This document shows positions 7,215 to 10,320 of a DNA stretch of 10,320 nucleotides, piece after piece (position 1 is the stretch's first letter; each line of letters starts with the position of its first letter). The notes under the pieces are model-generated. The model was not told the origin of the DNA. It saw only the letters and a list, made by a program, of their open reading frames with translations, and did not search any database. Made by a program: the position numbers and the translations under genes. The stretch covers positions 1 through 10,320 of the forward strand of contig JAFUJG010000335.1 of assembly GCA_017468215.1 (NCBI GenBank). Reading direction: 5' to 3'. Source of the stretch: Clostridia bacterium (GTDB taxonomy: Bacteria > Bacillota > Clostridia > UMGS1883).

Positions 7215-8507
7215 TTACTTTCTTTCTTTTACTGCCAAGCCGTGTGTATCAAAGCCTTCAACTGTTGCCATCTTATACGCAAAATCACGAACTCTTTCAA
7301 AGCCTTCACGTGATGCATAGCCGATGGAGGAACGCTTCAAAAAGTCAAATACCGAAACAGAGGAATATGTTTTTGCAAAGCCGCCTGTGGGCAGGATTGC
7401 GTTGGGTCCTAAAAGGAAATTGCAAAGTGTTACGGGTGTGTAGTCGCCTAAGAGGATTTCACCTGCGTTCTTAATGCCCTCAAGCACATCAAAGGGCTTT
7501 TCACACATAACCTCCATATGCTCGGGAGCGTAGTCGTTAACGAACTGAACGCTTTCGGCCAGTGAGTTTGTAAGGATAACACCACCGTAGCCGTTTTCAA
7601 CAGCTTCAATGAAGGACTTTCTTCTTTCGGAAATCTTTTCCTTCTGGCACTGTATAATAGGAAGCACCTTTTCTACAAGTTCTTCTGAGTGTGTTACCAA
7701 AAGTGCGGAGGAGTCGGGGCCGTGTTCAGCCTCAATCATCCAGTCAAGAGCAACCTTTTCGGGGTCTGCCTTTTCGTCAGCAAGGATAATAACCTCACTT
7801 GGACCTGCAGGAAGGCCTGCGTCAATCTGCTGAGCAAGAACTCTCTTTGCTGCTGTAGCGTAGCTGTTGCCGGGGCCGATAATCTTATGGCACTTGGGAA
7901 CAGTTTCAGTACCGTATGCCACAGCTGCAACTGCCTGGATGCCGCCCATTTTATAAATTTCGGTAATGCCGATAATTTTTGCTGCTGTTAAAATTGCATC
8001 GTCAACCTCGCCCTTTTGGTTAGGCGGTGTTACAACAACAATCTTTTCAACACCTGCTACCTTAGCCGGTACGCCGAGCATTAAAAGCACAGAGGGAAAG
8101 CTGCCCTTGCCGCCGGGAACATAAAGACAAACGTCAACAATGGGAGTTGTCTTTTCACCTACCATAAGCCCCTTGTCCACATTGGTAAACCACATTTCCT
8201 CGGGGAGCTGCTTTTCGTGGAAGTCGTATATATTCTTATATGCGTATTCGATAGCTTCACGTGTTTCACGGTCAAGACGTGCATAGGCTGTTTCAATTTC
8301 CTCGGGTGTAACCTTTATTTTATCAGCAGAAAGCTTAACACGGTCAAACTTTTCTGTATATTTGAGCACTGCCGCATCGCCATTGTCACGGACATCGTCG
8401 GAAACCTCTTTTGCCAGCTTCATCTGCTCTGTAATATCGGTTTCGGCTCTTTTCATTATACGTGTTTTCTGCTCGCAAGTCATTTCTGAAAGCTTATAAA
8501 TATTCAT
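7215..8507 (-). CDS. Histidinol-dehydrogenase-family protein (HisD-like), variant metal site
   Basis: A 430-aa protein of normal HisD length. Conserved blocks are YVPGGKGSFPS (129-139), MGGIQAVAA (187-195), GPGNSYATAAKR (211-222), AGPSEVIILAD (234-244), AEHGPDSSALL (260-270), APEHMEV (327-333) and a C-terminal THGLAVKER. Compared with E. coli HisD, the catalytic Glu/His pair (Glu329-His330) and two zinc ligands (His262, His422) remain. The ligand Gln259 is Glu259, the ligand Asp360 is Asn363 (CNF in place of GDY), and His367 is Ala370 (GPNA in place of GxNH). This pattern is that of a paralogous HisD-like subfamily rather than classical HisD, so an NAD-dependent alcohol dehydrogenase on another substrate is plausible. 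The ATG at 8507 has GGAGG 9 nt upstream; an in-frame start 11 codons earlier has no site. It is the first gene of the unit and has its own promoter. Confidence 0.85.
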   Translation of the reverse strand: MNIYKLSEMTCEQKTRIMKRAETDITEQMKLAKEVSDDVRDNGDAAVLKYTEKFDRVKLSADKIKVTPEEIETAYARLDRETREAIEYAYKNIYDFHEKQLPEEMWFTNVDKGLMVGEKTTPIVDVCLYVPGGKGSFPSVLLMLGVPAKVAGVEKIVVVTPPNQKGEVDDAILTAAKIIGITEIYKMGGIQAVAAVAYGTETVPKCHKIIGPGNSYATAAKRVLAQQIDAGLPAGPSEVIILADEKADPEKVALDWMIEAEHGPDSSALLVTHSEELVEKVLPIIQCQKEKISERRKSFIEAVENGYGGVILTNSLAESVQFVNDYAPEHMEVMCEKPFDVLEGIKNAGEILLGDYTPVTLCNFLLGPNAILPTGGFAKTYSSVSVFDFLKRSSIGYASREGFERVRDFAYKMATVEGFDTHGLAVKERK

Positions 8508-8542
8508 ACCTGTAATCCTCCCGGATAAATTTGTTAGCATCT

Positions 8543-8571
8543 ATTATACGATGAAATCGGCATTTTTGCAA
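8543..8571 (-). promoter_or_regulatory. Sigma-A-type promoter of the hisD-like gene
   Basis: On the minus strand TTGCAA (8571-8566), 17 nt, then a perfect TATAAT (8548-8543). The start would be near 8536, giving a leader of about 30 nt before the ATG at 8507. That is too short for a T-box or attenuator, so control by histidine-type leader mechanisms is not visible. Confidence 0.75.
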
Positions 8572-8591
8572 TAATTATTTTATTTTATGGG

Positions 8592-8706
8592 AAAAATCTC
8601 GCTTTTGGAATAAAAACGACTTAAAAAAGCGTTCCCCGGAATGAAAAAATGCCCTGTAAAAAAGGCTGCCAGGAAAAAAACGAACCAGGGAAAAAACGGC
8701 AAAAAA
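8592..8706. other. A-tract-rich, probably curved DNA upstream of the hisD-like promoter
   Basis: Eight A5-A7 tracts on the plus strand begin at 8592, 8612, 8623, 8644, 8658, 8674, 8691 and 8701. Several intervals (20, 11, 21, 10) are near multiples of the helical repeat, which favours curvature; others (14, 16, 17) are not. It lies directly upstream of the hisD-like -35. There is no gene here: the minus-strand frame through it (8931-8575) is a low-complexity Phe/Lys-rich translation. Confidence 0.5.
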
Positions 8707-8909
8707 CAGAATTATGTAAACCTGGATTTGGTGGGTTTTACTGGGTTTGGAAAATTTAAAACCTTCCACAAAAAAACACTGCTTTTCATGTGGAAGTTGT
8801 GGAAAAGTTTGTTCAAAACCGTAAAATAAGCTTTTGCGACCTGTGGAAATCTCCAGTTTTCCACATGGTGCATTCTGTGGAAAACTTATTTTAGGTTTAC
8901 ATAATTCTG
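8707..8909. repeat. 203-bp element bounded by a perfect 17-bp inverted repeat
   Basis: The left arm CAGAATTATGTAAACCT (8707-8723) is the exact reverse complement of 8893-8909. The 169 bp between contain nested inverted repeats: TAAAATAAGcTTTT (8822-8835) against AAAACTTATTTTA (8881-8893) with one bulged base; TGTGGAAA against TTTCCACA (8842-8849 and 8858-8865); and CTTCCACA against TGTGGAAG (8763-8770 and 8789-8796). AAAA abuts both outer ends, as a target duplication might, though the area is A-rich. It carries no gene and lies between two divergent promoters. It may be a MITE-like remnant or a regulatory or architectural element. Confidence 0.75.
8764..8884. promoter_or_regulatory. Cluster of six TTCCACA/TGTGGAA motifs, possible protein-binding array
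   Basis: Occurrences are at 8764-8770 (TTCCACA), 8789-8795, 8798-8804, 8842-8848 (all TGTGGAA), 8859-8865 (TTCCACA) and 8876-8882 (TGTGGAA). Three extend to TTTTCCACA or its complement (8798-8806, 8857-8865, 8876-8884), one base from the DnaA box TTATCCACA. Orientation is mixed and two copies are spaced 9 bp apart. Identity of the binding protein is unknown. Confidence 0.55.
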
Positions 8910-8970
8910 AAAATGGCAGAAACCTTGTCAAAGCCCGAAATAAAGGGGTTTGTGTCGAAATCTAAAAATA

Positions 8971-8999
8971 TTGACCTTTTTATAAAATTGAGATACAAT
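8971..8999 (+). promoter_or_regulatory. Sigma-A-type promoter of rnc
   Basis: TTGACC (8971-8976), 17 nt, TACAAT (8994-8999), five of six matches in each hexamer. Transcription should begin near 9005-9007, after the ATG at 9004, which supports the ATG at 9034 as the real rnc start. Confidence 0.78.
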
Positions 9000-9033
9000 A
9001 CATATGTCAGTTTGTAAAGATGGGAGAAAAAAT

Positions 9034-9714
9034 ATGGATATTAATCTTTTTCAGAAAAATTTAGGATATACTTTTTCGAACACCGAGCTTTTGAAAACAG
9101 CTTTGACACACACCTCCTATGCTCATGAAAAAAATACCGTAAGCTATGAGCGTCTGGAATTTCTGGGTGATGCTGTTCTCCAGCTGCTTACAAGTAAATA
9201 TATATACAAGAACTACCCAACCTTCCCTGAGGGGAAAATGAGCAGGATGCGAGCAAATATTGTTTGCGAGACAACCCTTTCTAAGATTGCCGAAAAGCTT
9301 GACATAGGCTCTTTTGCGCTGTTGGGAAAGGGCGAGGAGCTTACAGGCGGAAGAACACGTCCGTCTATCCTTGCAGATATGGTGGAGGCAACTTTAGCGG
9401 CAATTTACCTTGATGGAGGTCTGGAAAAGGCACAGGAGGTAATCTTTGATGCGTACGGACATATTATTGATGCTGCCGCACAGGGCAAGCTTAACTCTGA
9501 CTATAAAACCGCACTCCAGGAAAAGCTTCAGAAGGACGGCAGCGTAAGGATTGAATACAGCCTTATTGAAGAAACCGGTCCTGCACATAACAAGCGTTTT
9601 GTGATGAATGTGTCCTTAGAAGGGAAAGAACTGGGCAGAGGTGAGGGCAGAACAAAGCAGGAGGCTCAGCAGATGGCGGCAAAAAATGCACTGGAGGATA
9701 TGAAAAATGGCTAA
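9034..9714 (+). CDS. rnc: Ribonuclease III
   Basis: A 226-aa protein, the usual length. The N-terminal endonuclease domain has the RNase III signature ERLEFLGDAV at residues 39-48, with metal and catalytic residues Glu39, Glu42, Asp46, Asp115 and Glu118 (ADMVEATLAAIYLDGG at 114-129). A double-stranded-RNA-binding domain follows from about residue 157 to 225, ending in GEGRTKQEAQQMAAKNAL. The enzyme cleaves double-stranded RNA in rRNA maturation and mRNA turnover in the cytoplasm. The ATG at 9034 has GGGAG 7 nt upstream and follows the predicted transcription start; the upstream ATG at 9004 would be at or before the transcript 5' end. The next gene overlaps its last codons, so the two are coupled. 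Confidence 0.97.
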   Translation: MDINLFQKNLGYTFSNTELLKTALTHTSYAHEKNTVSYERLEFLGDAVLQLLTSKYIYKNYPTFPEGKMSRMRANIVCETTLSKIAEKLDIGSFALLGKGEELTGGRTRPSILADMVEATLAAIYLDGGLEKAQEVIFDAYGHIIDAAAQGKLNSDYKTALQEKLQKDGSVRIEYSLIEETGPAHNKRFVMNVSLEGKELGRGEGRTKQEAQQMAAKNALEDMKNG

Positions 9715-10320
9715 TATCCCGATTTTTATCCCTCATGTGGGATGTAAAAACGAGTGTGCCTTTTGCAATCAAAGAACTATCACGGGAAATATTGCACCGC
9801 CCTCGGTTGAAGATGCCGAGAGTATTATAAGAGAAAACCTGTCTACCTTGAAGGGTGAGGGTCATACCATTGCGTTTTTCGGCGGTAGCTTTACCGGCAT
9901 TGAACGTGAAAAGATGACCCGTTATCTCAGTATGGCGGAAAAATACGTGCAGAAGGGGCTTGTAAAGGGTATAAGGCTCTCTACAAGACCTGACTATATC
10001 AGCGAGGAAATCCTTGATATATTGCAGAAATATACCGTTACAAACATTGAGCTTGGAGCACAGAGCCTTGATGACGAGGTTTTAAAGGCGGTAAAACGAG
10101 GCCATACGGCACAGGATGTGGAGGCAGCATCTCGTCTTATAAAGGAACGAGGCATTACACTGGGCTTACAGATGATGATTGGCCTGCCCTATGACAATAG
10201 TGAAAAAAGCATTGCCACCGCAAAAAGGTTTGTGGAGCTGGGATGCAGTGAAACACGTATTTATCCCACTGTTATAATAAAGGATACTCTCCTGTGCGAA
10301 ATGTTTGAAAAGGGCGAATA
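9707..10320 (+). CDS. Elp3-like radical SAM protein, partial (C-terminus beyond the window)
   Basis: About 204 codons are present before the right edge. The N-terminus MANIPIFIPHVG leads to the 4Fe-4S cluster motif CKNECAFC (Cys13, Cys17, Cys20; CxxxCxxC), followed by FFGGSFTGI (57-65, SAM-binding), STRPDYI, ELGAQSL, KRGHT and MIGLP. These are the radical SAM core signatures shared with Elp3-type proteins. The gene next to rnc in many Clostridia encodes such a protein, commonly followed by smc. Its substrate is not established; Elp3 itself modifies tRNA wobble uridines. The ATG at 9707 overlaps the rnc stop by 8 nt, with GGAGG 9 nt upstream inside rnc. A C-terminal acetyltransferase domain, as in full Elp3, cannot be checked here. 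Confidence 0.9.
   Translation, partial: MANIPIFIPHVGCKNECAFCNQRTITGNIAPPSVEDAESIIRENLSTLKGEGHTIAFFGGSFTGIEREKMTRYLSMAEKYVQKGLVKGIRLSTRPDYISEEILDILQKYTVTNIELGAQSLDDEVLKAVKRGHTAQDVEAASRLIKERGITLGLQMMIGLPYDNSEKSIATAKRFVELGCSETRIYPTVIIKDTLLCEMFEKGE

Noticed and set aside
6545..7474. 309-codon plus-strand reading frame
   Set aside because: It lies antisense to the hisB-like gene and the 3' end of hisD-like, has no recognisable domain, a Cys- and Leu-rich shadow composition and no suitable ribosome binding site.
8508..8542. T-box or histidine attenuator upstream of hisD-like
   Set aside because: The predicted leader is only about 30 nt, with no specifier loop, leader peptide or terminator hairpin.
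8707..8909. Chromosomal replication origin
   Set aside because: DnaA-box-like motifs and AT-rich DNA are present, but dnaA, dnaN or rpmH are not adjacent and the boxes deviate from TTATCCACA.
8575..8931. 118-codon minus-strand frame upstream of hisD-like
   Set aside because: Phe/Lys-rich low-complexity translation of an A-tract region, with the hisD-like -35 region beginning just downstream of its end; no family resemblance.
9004..9033. Upstream ATG for rnc
   Set aside because: It lies at or before the predicted transcription start and has no ribosome binding site; ATG 9034 has GGGAG.

Overview
The window reads as ordinary chromosome from a spore-forming, low-to-mid-GC Firmicute, most likely an uncultured or gut-type Clostridia member. 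The basis is the yqfC-yqfD-phoH-pgpH block, whose order matches Bacillus and Clostridia, a YlbJ-like sporulation membrane protein, an rnc gene followed by an Elp3-like radical SAM gene (an order common in Clostridia), strong GGAGG ribosome binding sites and sigma-A-type promoters. I see no tRNA, rRNA, CRISPR array, transposase or phage gene.

Layout. (1) Positions 1-4060, minus strand: a tight operon transcribed yqfC -> yqfD -> phoH -> pgpH. YqfC and YqfD are sporulation proteins, PhoH is a P-loop ATPase, and PgpH is a 7TM-HD phosphodiesterase of the c-di-AMP type that runs off the left edge. yqfD is split by an apparent frameshift at a run of ten A residues. (2) 4061-4216 is a short divergent intergenic region. 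(3) 4217-5164, plus strand: a YlbJ-like membrane protein ending in a bidirectional terminator (5140-5174). (4) 5253-5456, minus: a DUF1858 CxxC mini-protein behind a perfect TTGACA-17-TATAAT promoter. (5) 5514-8507, minus: a three-gene unit transcribed hisD-like -> hisB-like -> HAD phosphatase. (6) 8508-9033: a non-coding region of about 525 bp with two divergent promoters. Between them are an A-tract block, a perfect 17-bp inverted repeat 169 bp apart, and six TTCCACA/TGTGGAA motifs. (7) 9034 to the end, plus: RNase III (rnc), overlapped by an Elp3-like radical SAM gene that runs off the right edge.

The most interesting item is the hisD-like/hisB-like/HAD unit. It contains a dehydrogenase, a dehydratase-fold protein and a phosphatase, the same three enzyme types used late in histidine synthesis. 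However, both His-family proteins have lost several residues that the true enzymes use for metal binding or catalysis, and no other his genes are adjacent. I infer either a divergent histidine module or, more likely, a repurposed His-like pathway acting on another substrate. The structured region upstream of it and the yqfD frameshift are the next points to check.
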